From contig DBEP01000015.1 of the NCBI GenBank assembly GCA_002294045.1, positions 1-9,273 of the forward strand: a DNA stretch of 9,273 nt, in the 5' to 3' direction. Positions within the stretch are counted from its first letter, which is position 1, and every line of letters starts with the position of its first letter. The notes under the pieces were generated by a model. That model ran no database searches, was not told the origin of the DNA, and worked only from the letters and a program-made list of their open reading frames with translations. Of the stretch, positions 1 to 6,721 are shown piece after piece. The stretch comes from Lachnoclostridium sp. UBA903. GTDB lineage: Bacteria; Bacillota; Clostridia; Lachnospirales; Lachnospiraceae. The position numbers were made by a program, and so were the translations under genes.

Positions 1-478
1 GCCTATTATGAGCTTTTATCACGGCAAGGGCGATAAGAAAACATTTTCTCATGTGTACGGCCTTGGGATTCGCACCAATATCATTGCCTCCATAATACTG
101 GTCGGTGCCTGTATCCTTTTTGGCAGAGGAATTGTTCCTTTGTTCCATGGCGGAAGTACCCACCTGACGGAGTTAACGGCCTATATGCTTCGTCAATACC
201 CATTGGCCTATATCTTTATAGGCATTACGCTGATGGATATTCTCTATTTCCAGACAACGGAACGGAATGCTTATGCAGCACTGATTTCTTTTGTGCGCTG
301 CATAGGATTTATACAGCTCTTTTTGCTGCTTTCCATATTTGTGTTCCATTACAAAGGGCTCTATCTTGCCTTCCTGGCCGGCGAAGTGTGCCATTTTATC
401 ATTTCGCACTTATTGGTAAAAAGAGCAAGGAAAGGTACGGAAGACGGGACCGGAGAAACACAGGTCTCCATTGAGTAG
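1..478 (+). CDS. MATE-family multidrug efflux transporter, C-terminal part (5' end outside window)
   Basis: The reading frame is open from the first bases (codons from position 2 give Pro-Ile-Met-Ser-Phe-Tyr-His-Gly-Lys-Gly) to the TAG at 476-478. The opening matches the 'QPI(M/I)S(F/Y)NYG' loop that starts the second half of MATE exporters, so the ATG at 8 is an internal methionine. About 158 codons are visible. They contain about four hydrophobic segments, around IRTNIIASIILVGACILFG, YPLAYIFIGITLMDILYF, the stretch after ALISFVRCIGF, and GLYLAFLAGEVCHFIISHLL, followed by a basic, charged C-terminal tail. This fits roughly helices 9-12 of a 12-helix Na+- or H+-coupled drug/organic cation antiporter of the inner membrane. 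Substrate and subfamily cannot be told from this fragment. No clear terminator follows; the next gene has its own promoter. Confidence 0.85.
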   Translation, partial: PIMSFYHGKGDKKTFSHVYGLGIRTNIIASIILVGACILFGRGIVPLFHGGSTHLTELTAYMLRQYPLAYIFIGITLMDILYFQTTERNAYAALISFVRCIGFIQLFLLLSIFVFHYKGLYLAFLAGEVCHFIISHLLVKRARKGTEDGTGETQVSIE

Positions 479-667
479 ACCTATCGGCGATTTTCTGATT
501 CCGGCATAATTAAAGGCATTCATTCCGGTTATTAATATATTTGCAAAAAATGTTAATTTGTACTATTATAAAAATATCCATTAAGTGTATAATCAGTGTT
601 GTATTTTTATGACAAATGTTGCCTCATCAGTGTAAATAATAGGAAACCCGGCAGCAGGAAGACCGCA

Positions 668-696
668 TTGTCAAACATAAAATGATTCTGTATAAT
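668..696 (+). promoter_or_regulatory. Sigma-A type promoter of the VanZ-like gene
   Basis: TTGTCA (668-673) and TATAAT (691-696) are separated by exactly 17 bases. The -10 is preceded directly by TG. Transcription would begin near 703, leaving a short leader of about 19 bases that carries the ribosome binding site. A second, weaker pair lies upstream: TTGCAA (541-546) and TATTAT (564-569), also with 17-base spacing. Confidence 0.7.
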
Positions 697-721
697 TAAT
701 CCGGCAGAGGAAGGCGGAAAG

Positions 722-1237
722 ATGAAGAAGCTGATAAAAGCACTATACTACTGTAGTTTTATTTTTTATGTATTAATTTTATTTTATCTTTTATTTCTTA
801 AAAGCAGAGGAGGTTATTTAAGCGGATTGCCGATTGGTGAATATATAAAATATAATTCTAATATAATACCTTTTAAAACTATAATTAGATTTTTAAAAGG
901 TCTGGTGAACCAGGATATGAACTATGATATTCCTCTTAAAAACCTGTTAGGTAATTTATTTATATTATTTCCCATGGGGCTATATCTGACAAGCAGTATA
1001 AATAAATTATCCGGTATTAAAAATTATGTGGTATTTAATGTAATTCTTTTAGTATGTATTGAATTGGGACAACTTCTTTTCAGAAGAGGAAGCTTAGACA
1101 TTGATGATTTTATTTTGAATCTGTCCGGTGCCATGCTGGGATATGTAATCTTTAATATAAAATGGGTTCAAAACGTTTTAAAAATACTTGAGTTAAAGAA
1201 ATATCCTAAAAATACAGGTTTGACAGAAAATTTATAA
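722..1237 (+). CDS. VanZ-like family membrane protein
   Basis: 171 codons with ATG at 722 and a GAGGAAGG-type ribosome binding site about 8 bases upstream. The protein shows the VanZ-like pattern: a first membrane segment (about 8-26), the NIIPF motif (47-51), a second segment containing GNLFILFPMG (77-86), a third (about 100-119) ending in Ile-Glu-Leu-Gly-Gln (E114, Q117), and the hallmark polar stretch Gly-Ser-Leu-Asp-Ile-Asp-Asp-x3-Asn-x2-Gly (about 123-136) entering a fourth segment. VanZ, the name-giving member, gives low-level teicoplanin resistance in enterococci. Most chromosomal homologues have no proven substrate, so antibiotic resistance should not be assumed here. The gene stands alone with its own promoter and is visibly more AT-rich (many TTA, ATA, AAT codons) than metG, which may indicate a separate history. 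Membrane location is well supported; function is unknown. Confidence 0.85.
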   Translation: MKKLIKALYYCSFIFYVLILFYLLFLKSRGGYLSGLPIGEYIKYNSNIIPFKTIIRFLKGLVNQDMNYDIPLKNLLGNLFILFPMGLYLTSSINKLSGIKNYVVFNVILLVCIELGQLLFRRGSLDIDDFILNLSGAMLGYVIFNIKWVQNVLKILELKKYPKNTGLTENL

Positions 1238-1318
1238 GCAGACGCTGCCGAAATATCTGTTTTTATAGGATAAACATAGTTTTTGTTTCATTATCTATGG
1301 TGATATTGCTCATAAGAG

Positions 1319-1347
1319 TTGACAAAATAAATATCACGTGTTATTCT
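1319..1347 (+). promoter_or_regulatory. Sigma-A type promoter of the metG T-box leader
   Basis: Consensus TTGACA (1319-1324), 17-base spacer, TATTCT (1342-1347); predicted transcription start near 1354. A second candidate, TTGTAT (1376-1381) with 17 bases to CATAAT (1399-1404), would start near 1411, closer to stem I of the T-box. Which one is used cannot be decided from the sequence, and both could be active. Confidence 0.65.
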
Positions 1348-1410
1348 AAATTTTAGAAAATATGGGTAAACTAATTTGTATCAATTTGTTTATTCATGCA
1401 TAATAAGAAA

Positions 1411-1676
1411 AGCTGTGAAAAGAAGAGTAAGCAGGGATACCATGTACAGAGAGCTCCATAAGCTGAGAAGGAGTCACAGGTGAATTGCTGAAGATGGTCT
1501 TGGAGCTGCGCACTGAGAGGAATATTTTTTTCCTTTAGGCTGCGACGGGTGCATCCGTTATGGTGATATGCTGTCAGAAGGCAGCAGATAAGGGGCTGGC
1601 TGCGAAGTCAGGCTGAATTAAAGTGGTACCACGGGATATTGCTCTCGTCTTTAAAAAAGAAGACGGGGGCTTTTTT
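1411..1676 (+). promoter_or_regulatory. T-box riboswitch, methionine-specific, controlling metG
   Basis: All main T-box parts are visible. Stem I contains the conserved AGAGAG element (near 1447-1452), and AGCTCC (1451-1456) pairs with GGAGCT (1502-1507). The 3' strand of stem I carries GAAG-ATG-GTCTTGGAGCTGC, with the specifier codon ATG at 1494-1496. Further hairpins follow, for example ACGG(...)CCGT and GCTG(...)GCAGC around 1542-1588. The antiterminator is canonical: AAAG (1620-1623) pairs with CTTT (1649-1652), ACGGGA (1631-1636) pairs with TCTCGT (1643-1648), and the 7-base bulge TGGTACC (1624-1630) lies between. The TGGT of the bulge would pair with an ACCA tRNA end, fitting tRNA-Met with discriminator A. 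By the known T-box mechanism, uncharged tRNA-Met stabilises the antiterminator and lets transcription run into metG. The 5' limit is approximate. Confidence 0.92.
1641..1676 (+). terminator. Regulated intrinsic terminator of the T-box leader
   Basis: Stem 1641-1651 pairs with 1660-1670 over 11 base pairs (including G-T pairs) around an A-rich loop. Six T follow (1671-1676). The 5' arm overlaps the 3' strand of the antiterminator (1643-1652), so the two folds exclude each other. Confidence 0.9.
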
Positions 1677-1813
1677 ATTTGATTCAAAGTTTCGCAATTT
1701 CCTATCAAATAAAGGCATTCTGTCAGGATGCGCATGATTTGTGTAAAATATTATCAAGAGACCAATTTTATTAATAAACATTTTAAAATAGGTTGGATTT
1801 TAGGAGGGATCAT

Positions 1814-3796
1814 ATGAGTAAAAAACCGTATTACATTACAACTGCAATTGCATATACATCGGGTAAGCCCCATATCGGAAACAGTTATGAAATTGTTTTG
1901 GCAGACAGTATAGCAAGATTTAAAAGGCAGCAGGGGTACGAGGTATTTTTCCAGACCGGTACGGATGAACACGGACAAAAAATTGAAAATAAGGCATCGG
2001 ATGCCGGAATTACTCCGAAGGAATATGTAGATAAAATAGCCGGGGAAATCAAGCATATCTGGGATATTATGAATACTTCCTACGACAAATTTATCCGCAC
2101 AACGGATACTTACCATGAGAAACAGGTTCAGAAGATTTTTAAGAAGCTTTATGAAAAAGGTGATATTTATAAAGGGTATTATGAAGGCTTGTATTGTACT
2201 CCGTGTGAATCCTTTTTTACCGCCTCCCAGTTAGCGGACGGCAAATGTCCGGACTGCGGCAGAGAAGTACAGCCGGCCAAAGAAGAGGCTTATTTCCTGA
2301 AATTAAGCAATTATACCGACAGGCTTATCCAACACATTAATACTCATCCGGAATTCATCCGGCCGGAATCCAGGAAGAATGAAATGATGAACAATTTTCT
2401 GATACCGGGCCTGCAGGATTTGTGCGTATCCAGAACCTCCTTTAAATGGGGTATTCCGGTAGATTTTGATGACAAACACGTGGTATATGTGTGGCTGGAC
2501 GCCTTAAGCAATTATATTACCGGTTTAGGTTATGACGCCGACGGCAGCCACGGGGAGCTATATGAAAAATTCTGGCCGGCAGACCTTCACTTAATCGGCA
2601 AGGATATTTTACGGTTTCATACCATATACTGGCCCATTATGCTCATGGCCTTGGATGTTCCGCTGCCGAAGCAGGTATTTGGCCATCCCTGGCTGTTACA
2701 GGGGGACGGTAAGATGAGTAAATCCAAAGGCAATGTGCTGTACGCCGATGAACTGGTTAATTTTTTTGGAGTGGATGCCGTACGTTATTTTGTACTTCAT
2801 GAAATGCCGTTTGACAACGACGGTGTCATTACATGGGAGTTGATGGTGGAAAGAATGAATTCGGACCTTGCCAATACCTTAGGCAATCTTGTAAACAGGA
2901 CCATATCCATGTCCAATAAGTATTTCGGCGGTACGGTCAACAACGCCGGTGTAAAGGAGCCGGTGGATGAGGAGCTGATGGAACAGGCCCTTGCAGCACC
3001 AAAAAAGGTGGTTGCCAGAATGGAGCAATTAAGGGTGGCAGACGCCATTACGGAAATATTTGCTTTATTTAAGAGATGCAACAAATATATTGATGAGACA
3101 ATGCCCTGGATTTTAGCCAAGGAAGAAGAAAAGAAAGGCAGACTGGAAACCGTTCTGTATAATCTGGTGGAAAGCATCTGCATCGGTGCAAGCCTGTTAG
3201 AGTCCTTTATGCCGGAAACTTCTTCTAAAATCCTGAAACAGTTAAATGCAGAAGCAAGAACCATTGATGAGCTGGAGCAGTATGGTGTATATCCATCCGG
3301 CACAAAGGTGACGGAAACACCCGAAATTTTATTTGCACGATTGGATTTACAAGAGGTATTGGATAAAGTGGAAGACATAAAAGAAGCGGAAGAAAAGGAA
3401 ACGGAAACTTCAGGAGAAAGAGGGGAACAGTCCGGAAACAGCCAGGCATTTATTGACCTCCCGGCCAAAGAGGAAATCACTTTTGATGATTTTATGAAAT
3501 TACAGTTCCAGGTTGGGGAAATAATAGCCTGTGAAGAGGTTCCGAAATCCAAAAAACTGCTTTGCTCCCAGGTTAAAATCGGAAGCCAGGTGAAACAGAT
3601 TGTGTCCGGCATTAAAGCCTATTATTCACCGGAAGAGATGGTCGGCAAAAAAGTAATGGTCCTGGTAAATTTAAAACCTGCAAAATTAGCAGGGGTTTTA
3701 TCCGAAGGCATGCTGCTATGCGCAGAAGATGAGAAAGGCGGGCTGGCGCTTGTGGTACCGGAGAAAGATATGCCTGCCGGTGCGGAAATCTGCTGA
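1814..3796 (+). CDS. metG: Methionyl-tRNA synthetase with C-terminal tRNA-binding domain
   Basis: Attaches methionine to tRNA-Met (elongator and initiator) using ATP; a cytosolic class I synthetase. The start at ATG 1814 is chosen because AGGAGGG (1802-1808) precedes it by five bases and the protein then begins MSKKPYYITTAIAY, typical for the family. An in-frame ATG at 1793 would place that site inside the gene. The 660-residue product has the HIGH-type motif HIGN at 20-23, a zinc knuckle with Cys128/Cys131 and Cys145/Cys148, and the KMSKS loop at 300-304. The anticodon-binding helical region follows, then a charged linker rich in Glu and Lys, and from about residue 557 to the end a Trbp111/EMAP-type OB-fold tRNA-binding domain that dimerises the enzyme. 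Length agrees with Firmicutes MetS/MetG (about 650-665). Expression is governed by the upstream T-box. Confidence 0.97.
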   Translation: MSKKPYYITTAIAYTSGKPHIGNSYEIVLADSIARFKRQQGYEVFFQTGTDEHGQKIENKASDAGITPKEYVDKIAGEIKHIWDIMNTSYDKFIRTTDTYHEKQVQKIFKKLYEKGDIYKGYYEGLYCTPCESFFTASQLADGKCPDCGREVQPAKEEAYFLKLSNYTDRLIQHINTHPEFIRPESRKNEMMNNFLIPGLQDLCVSRTSFKWGIPVDFDDKHVVYVWLDALSNYITGLGYDADGSHGELYEKFWPADLHLIGKDILRFHTIYWPIMLMALDVPLPKQVFGHPWLLQGDGKMSKSKGNVLYADELVNFFGVDAVRYFVLHEMPFDNDGVITWELMVERMNSDLANTLGNLVNRTISMSNKYFGGTVNNAGVKEPVDEELMEQALAAPKKVVARMEQLRVADAITEIFALFKRCNKYIDETMPWILAKEEEKKGRLETVLYNLVESICIGASLLESFMPETSSKILKQLNAEARTIDELEQYGVYPSGTKVTETPEILFARLDLQEVLDKVEDIKEAEEKETETSGERGEQSGNSQAFIDLPAKEEITFDDFMKLQFQVGEIIACEEVPKSKKLLCSQVKIGSQVKQIVSGIKAYYSPEEMVGKKVMVLVNLKPAKLAGVLSEGMLLCAEDEKGGLALVVPEKDMPAGAEIC

Positions 3797-3860
3797 TTTA
3801 TGCGCAATGGAGCGGTCCGTTTAATATATTTTTATACTTTTAATCCATAAACAGTATCAT

Positions 3861-3928
3861 AAACCTGATATTATTCGGAGCCTTGATAACCGGAAGGTAA
3901 TCGGTGCCCCGGGTCATATCAGGTTTTT
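3861..3928 (+). terminator. Intrinsic terminator after metG, between convergent genes
   Basis: A perfect 11-base inverted repeat, AAACCTGATAT (3861-3871) and ATATCAGGTTT (3916-3926), encloses 44 bases that can form further short stems, such as CCTT with AAGG and ACCG with CGGT. On the plus strand the stem ends in a run of five T (3924-3928). On the minus strand only three T follow, so it is a weaker stop for cotJC transcripts coming from the other side. Confidence 0.7.
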
Positions 3929-3931
3929 ATA

Positions 3932-4543
3932 CTATTGCTGTGCCAGAGGTTTATCCAGTTCCGTATTCAAGGCATAGAAGTTCCTGGAATCCAATCTTTC
4001 CTGTACCCTTACCAATGCTTCGCCAAAACGCTGGAAATGAACTACTTCGCGTTCTCTTAAGAACCGGATGGGGGCAATAATTTCCGGGTCTGTTATCAGC
4101 CGTAAAATATTATCGTAGGTAGTGCGTGCTTTTTGTTCCGCCGCCAGATCTTCATGCAGGTCCGTCAATGCATCCCCTTTTGACTGGAAGAAGCAGGAAT
4201 TAAAAGGTACGCCGCCGGCTGCCTGAGGCCAAAGAGCAGTGGTATGATCAATATAATAGGCATCAAACCCTCCGGTCTTGATTTCTTCCAGGCTTAAATT
4301 TTTAGTAAGCTGATATACGATTGCACTGATAATTTCCATGTGAGCCAGTTCTTCCGTACCGATATCCGTTAATAAGCCGGCAACCTCTTTATATGGCATG
4401 GAATATCTTTGGGACAGATACCGCATGGATGCGGCCAGTTCACCGTCCGGTCCGCCGAACTGACTGATAATAAGCTGAGCCATTTTAGGATTCGGGTTTG
4501 TTATATTTACCGGAAACTGTAGTCTTCTTTCATAGGTCCACAT
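3932..4543 (-). CDS. cotJC: Spore coat protein CotJC, manganese-catalase family
   Basis: 203 residues, read from ATG at 4543 down to TAG at 3934-3932. The product is a four-helix-bundle ferritin-like protein of the manganese catalase family. The residues expected to hold the two manganese ions are all present: Glu35 (GPDGELAASMRYLSQRY), Glu65 and His68 in TEELAHME, Glu136 in DLAAEQKAR, and His169 in EREVVHFQRFGEAL. This suggests it could still break down hydrogen peroxide. In Bacillus subtilis CotJC is assembled into the inner spore coat together with CotJA. The ribosome binding site AAGGAGAGG lies within the last codons of cotJB, and only three bases separate the two genes, so translation is probably coupled. 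It is slightly longer than the B. subtilis protein of about 189 residues. Confidence 0.95.
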   Translation of the reverse strand: MWTYERRLQFPVNITNPNPKMAQLIISQFGGPDGELAASMRYLSQRYSMPYKEVAGLLTDIGTEELAHMEIISAIVYQLTKNLSLEEIKTGGFDAYYIDHTTALWPQAAGGVPFNSCFFQSKGDALTDLHEDLAAEQKARTTYDNILRLITDPEIIAPIRFLREREVVHFQRFGEALVRVQERLDSRNFYALNTELDKPLAQQ

Positions 4544-4546
4544 ACA

Positions 4547-4801
4547 TTACACCTCTCCTTCCCAGGGCCATGGACTGTCCACCCAGGTCCATTGATTTTC
4601 TTCCTTTACGCAGTAAGGCAGGATGGGTCCGAAATTTGTTTCGTAATCCTCCAGTATTTGTGTCCGCTGTTTCTTAAAGTTTTCGAAACTTGACAACGCC
4701 TCTTTTTCGAAAGGATGGGTGTCCAGGAACAATCTAAGGTCGTCAAGTGCAAAACTGACAGCTTGCAACTTCTTCATAGAGTTATATTTATCCTGATTCA
4801 T
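4547..4801 (-). CDS. cotJB: Spore coat protein CotJB
   Basis: 84 residues from ATG at 4801 to TAA at 4549-4547. The start is supported by GGAGGG about 9 bases upstream and by the ATGA overlap (4798-4801) with the end of cotJA, a sign of translational coupling. The protein is small, charged and helical at the front (KLQAVSFALDDLRLFLDTHP), with a tryptophan-rich end (WTWVDSPWPWEGEV), the pattern seen in CotJB proteins. It is encoded between CotJA and CotJC, as in other spore formers. In B. subtilis the CotJ proteins are made in the mother cell and deposited on the forespore. No catalytic motif is expected; its exact job in coat assembly is not established. Confidence 0.92.
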   Translation of the reverse strand: MNQDKYNSMKKLQAVSFALDDLRLFLDTHPFEKEALSSFENFKKQRTQILEDYETNFGPILPYCVKEENQWTWVDSPWPWEGEV

Positions 4802-5043
4802 AAAAGTGTCCCTCCAATTCCGTAAAAAGGCATATCCAGTTCTTTAAACAGGGTGCCAACCTCTAATGCATAATCCGGCTCGTATAATTCCTTAAATTGC
4901 TGCACGGGAATATATGCCATTGCCAGGGAGGGGGCAGAAAGAGCTTCTTTTTCACCGCTGTCGCAGGGAAGGGTGGGAATTCCGGACTTTGAACAATCCT
5001 TTGGAGCTATTGTGAGGTCAGCCTGTACTATACTCATACTCAT
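4798..5043 (-). CDS. cotJA: Spore coat-associated protein CotJA
   Basis: 81 residues starting MSMSIVQADLTIAP, read from ATG at 5043 to TGA at 4800-4798. An in-frame ATG at 5061 would add six residues, but AAAGGAG (about 5052-5058) lies between the two and sits 8 bases before the 5043 ATG, so 5043 is the better start; 5037 is also possible. The body AMAYIPVQQF...Y.PDYALEVGTLFKELDMPFYG is the recognisable CotJA core. Two cysteines (in PKDCSKS and LPCDSG) lie in a proline-containing front part. It is the first gene of the cotJA-cotJB-cotJC operon. In B. subtilis this operon is transcribed by the mother-cell factor sigma-E and CotJA is needed for CotJC to reach the coat. The 203-residue CotJC and 84-residue CotJB next door match that set. 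Confidence 0.93.
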   Translation of the reverse strand: MSMSIVQADLTIAPKDCSKSGIPTLPCDSGEKEALSAPSLAMAYIPVQQFKELYEPDYALEVGTLFKELDMPFYGIGGTLL

Positions 5044-5392
5044 ATATAAAACTCCTTTCATAATTAAAAAAGTAGAATAAAAAAATTCCTCAAAATTAGT
5101 TTGGCTTTACAGTAATAATAAAATACTAGTAATAATAAGTATCAAAACCATATTTTATGATTATGTGCCGAGAGTTTAAAATTAAAAATAATGATTTAAA
5201 AAATTTAGTAATTTCCTAATTTCCCATTTGGCATACGATTGAATAATTATTCCAGGAAAAAGAACTGCTGCCGTTATCCGATAAATCTAAGATGCAACGA
5301 ATAGTTGCGGGAAGGCATCCATATATTTCTTTACTTAGAAAGCGTCTGAGATTAGACTTAAGAAAGTAAACAATATTGAAAGGAGTAATATT
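5044..5392. other. AT-rich divergent intergenic region between cotJA and the XRE gene
   Basis: About 350 bases without a gene. The part near cotJA (5062-5220) is extremely AT-rich and should carry the sporulation promoter of the minus-strand cotJ operon. I see only loose matches there (CATAAAATA on the minus strand at 5159-5151) and no convincing sigma-E -35/-10 pair. Toward the XRE gene there is a small hairpin, GCAAC (5294-5298) with GTTGC (5304-5308). A 7-base inverted repeat, TTTACTT (5330-5336) and AAGTAAA (5364-5370), brackets a weak promoter candidate (TTTACT 5330-5335, 17 bases, TAGACT 5353-5358). The inverted repeat could be an operator for the XRE protein, but this is speculation. 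Confidence 0.4.
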
Positions 5393-5977
5393 ATGGACTT
5401 AGGAAGCAGAATTAAAGAAGAACGTGAAAAGTTAAATTTATCACAGGATGAATTGGCAGAAAAGATGGATATTTCCCGGCAGGCGATTTCCAAATGGGAA
5501 ACAGGAAAAAGTTACCCCGACATTGAAAAAATATTAAAGCTTTCAAATCTGTTTCATCTGTCTCTGGATGAGCTGGTAAAAGGGGATAAAGCTTTTCAGG
5601 AAAATTTGATTAAAGAAGGAAAGGCGGGTATGTCCGGTTTGACAATCCTGGGATATGTGACGGCGGCGCTGGGTATAATCGTGTGTGTCTGGGGCGGAGC
5701 AGAATATTCTTTCAGCCTGACGGACGGCAGCTTTATGTCGTTTTTAGTCGGGGGTCTTGTTTTAATAACCTGCGGCCTGGCATGCATCCGAAGTACCCCA
5801 ATCCGGCTGTTATTGGGAGCTTTATATATAACAGGGGCTGCGGTTATAGTTTATATGATAGGGCTTCGGATGCCGCTGTATGTGCTGCTGTCAGGAATCG
5901 TTGTAACTTCAGGCCTTGCGTGGTGGCTCACAACTATAATTTTAAATGTTAAAAAAAAAGCTTTATTTAAGAAATAA
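5393..5977 (+). CDS. Membrane-anchored XRE-family transcriptional regulator
   Basis: 194 residues; ATG at 5393 is preceded by AAAGGAG at good distance. Residues about 4-62 are a Cro/C1-type helix-turn-helix: SRIKEEREKLNLSQDELAEK, then ISRQAISKWETGKSYPD as recognition helix and turn, and LFHLSLDELVKGD as the end of the domain. After a short linker (about 63-80), four hydrophobic segments follow (about 83-101, 114-132, 136-157, 161-184), ending in a basic tail (VKKKALFKK). Such one-protein regulators are common in Firmicutes. They are thought to bind DNA while fixed in the membrane, so they may report on membrane state, but the signal is unknown. The phosphatidyltransferase gene begins 13 bases after the stop, which implies a common transcript and suggests a link with lipid metabolism. 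The target promoters are not known; autoregulation is likely by analogy. Confidence 0.88.
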   Translation: MDLGSRIKEEREKLNLSQDELAEKMDISRQAISKWETGKSYPDIEKILKLSNLFHLSLDELVKGDKAFQENLIKEGKAGMSGLTILGYVTAALGIIVCVWGGAEYSFSLTDGSFMSFLVGGLVLITCGLACIRSTPIRLLLGALYITGAAVIVYMIGLRMPLYVLLSGIVVTSGLAWWLTTIILNVKKKALFKK

Positions 5978-5990
5978 GCGGAGGAGCCAT

Positions 5991-6575
5991 ATGAAAAAAT
6001 GCCTTCGCTTTTTACCAAACGCCATAACCGTTCTCCGGATTATTTTAACCGTATTGTTTATGGTGATACTGGCAGGGCGGCTGGCTCAAGGTTCCGCTGG
6101 GATACCGGCCGGGCTGTATTTCATTTTTGGGTTCATATGCCTTTCCGACTTTTTGGACGGAGCGGTTGCACGCGGTCTGAAAGCAGAATCCGGGCCGGGG
6201 AGTATTCTGGATATCTTGGCCGACAGCCTGTTTATTTTTTCTTCACTTATTATTTTCGATTTCTACGGAGTGATGCCGGTATGGTTTACGGCGGTTGTTC
6301 TTGCCGACTTTCTGGCTTTTCTGATGACATCAGGGTTTCTGCTGCATATTAAGCCGGATAAAGGCCGGAGTTATTTTGTTTTTGACAAGGCCGGCCGGAT
6401 TACCGCTGTCATCTTTTATATCATTCCGGCAGCGGCCTGCGTGGCCTATGCCCATCCCGCCTGGAAAAGCCTGTTAAATGTGATGATTTATCTCTCTGTT
6501 TTTACGGCAGGTGTTTCCATGTCGGGGAGGTGTGTTTCCTGTTTTTTATCTCTGAAGATTATAAAAAGATATTAA
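5991..6575 (+). CDS. CDP-alcohol phosphatidyltransferase family protein (PgsA-like)
   Basis: 194 residues from ATG at 5991, supported by GGAGG (5980-5984); an in-frame ATG at 5946 lies inside the preceding gene and lacks a binding site. The N-terminus FLPNAITVLRI is the typical opening of PgsA/PssA enzymes. The complete signature D-x2-D-G-x2-A-R-x8-G-x3-D-x3-D is present at residues 53-78 (D53, D56, G57, A60, R61, G70, D74, D78), so the metal- and CDP-binding site looks intact. About five or six hydrophobic segments fill the rest. The enzyme would move a phosphatidyl group from CDP-diacylglycerol to an alcohol at the inner membrane. Glycerol-3-phosphate, serine, inositol phosphate or another acceptor cannot be told apart here. 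It may be an accessory paralogue rather than the essential PgsA, given its pairing with a regulator. No clear terminator follows. Confidence 0.9.
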   Translation: MKKCLRFLPNAITVLRIILTVLFMVILAGRLAQGSAGIPAGLYFIFGFICLSDFLDGAVARGLKAESGPGSILDILADSLFIFSSLIIFDFYGVMPVWFTAVVLADFLAFLMTSGFLLHIKPDKGRSYFVFDKAGRITAVIFYIIPAAACVAYAHPAWKSLLNVMIYLSVFTAGVSMSGRCVSCFLSLKIIKRY

Positions 6576-6624
6576 GATAATAAATTAGCACAAAACATGG
6601 TTTCTTTTTTCAGTTAAGAAAACA

Positions 6625-6653
6625 TAGACAAAGTTAAAGAAAATCACTATAAT
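6625..6653 (+). promoter_or_regulatory. Sigma-A type promoter of tatD
   Basis: TAGACA (6625-6630), 17-base spacer, consensus TATAAT (6648-6653). The predicted start near 6660 leaves an AT-rich leader of about 60 bases before tatD. The surrounding 6576-6721 spacer shows no other feature I can support. Confidence 0.65.
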
Positions 6654-6721
6654 ACAATATGAATTATAAAATAACTTAAATTTATTAATTATAATAAACA
6701 GATGATTTATGGGAGGCAGAA

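Noticed and set aside
588..593. TATAAT upstream of the VanZ-like gene as its promoter
   Set aside because: No acceptable -35 at 16-18 bases; the pair at 668-696 is far better.
1793..1813. Upstream in-frame ATG as metG start
   Set aside because: It lacks a ribosome binding site and would place AGGAGGG (1802-1808) inside the gene; the ATG at 1814 gives the family's normal N-terminus.
2797..3612. 271-codon minus-strand frame opposite metG
   Set aside because: A serine-rich shadow of metG codon usage, without a binding site or recognisable domain.
5044..5061. ATG at 5061 (minus) as cotJA start
   Set aside because: The AAAGGAG site lies between it and the ATG at 5043, which is correctly spaced.
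5062..5180. Sigma-E promoter for cotJA
   Set aside because: Expected from B. subtilis, but only isolated partial matches are seen and no pair with correct spacing, so it is not called.
5946..5990. Longer N-terminus for the phosphatidyltransferase from ATG 5946
   Set aside because: It overlaps the end of the XRE gene and has no binding site; GGAGG precedes ATG 5991 and the family motif PNAITVLR then sits near the N-terminus.
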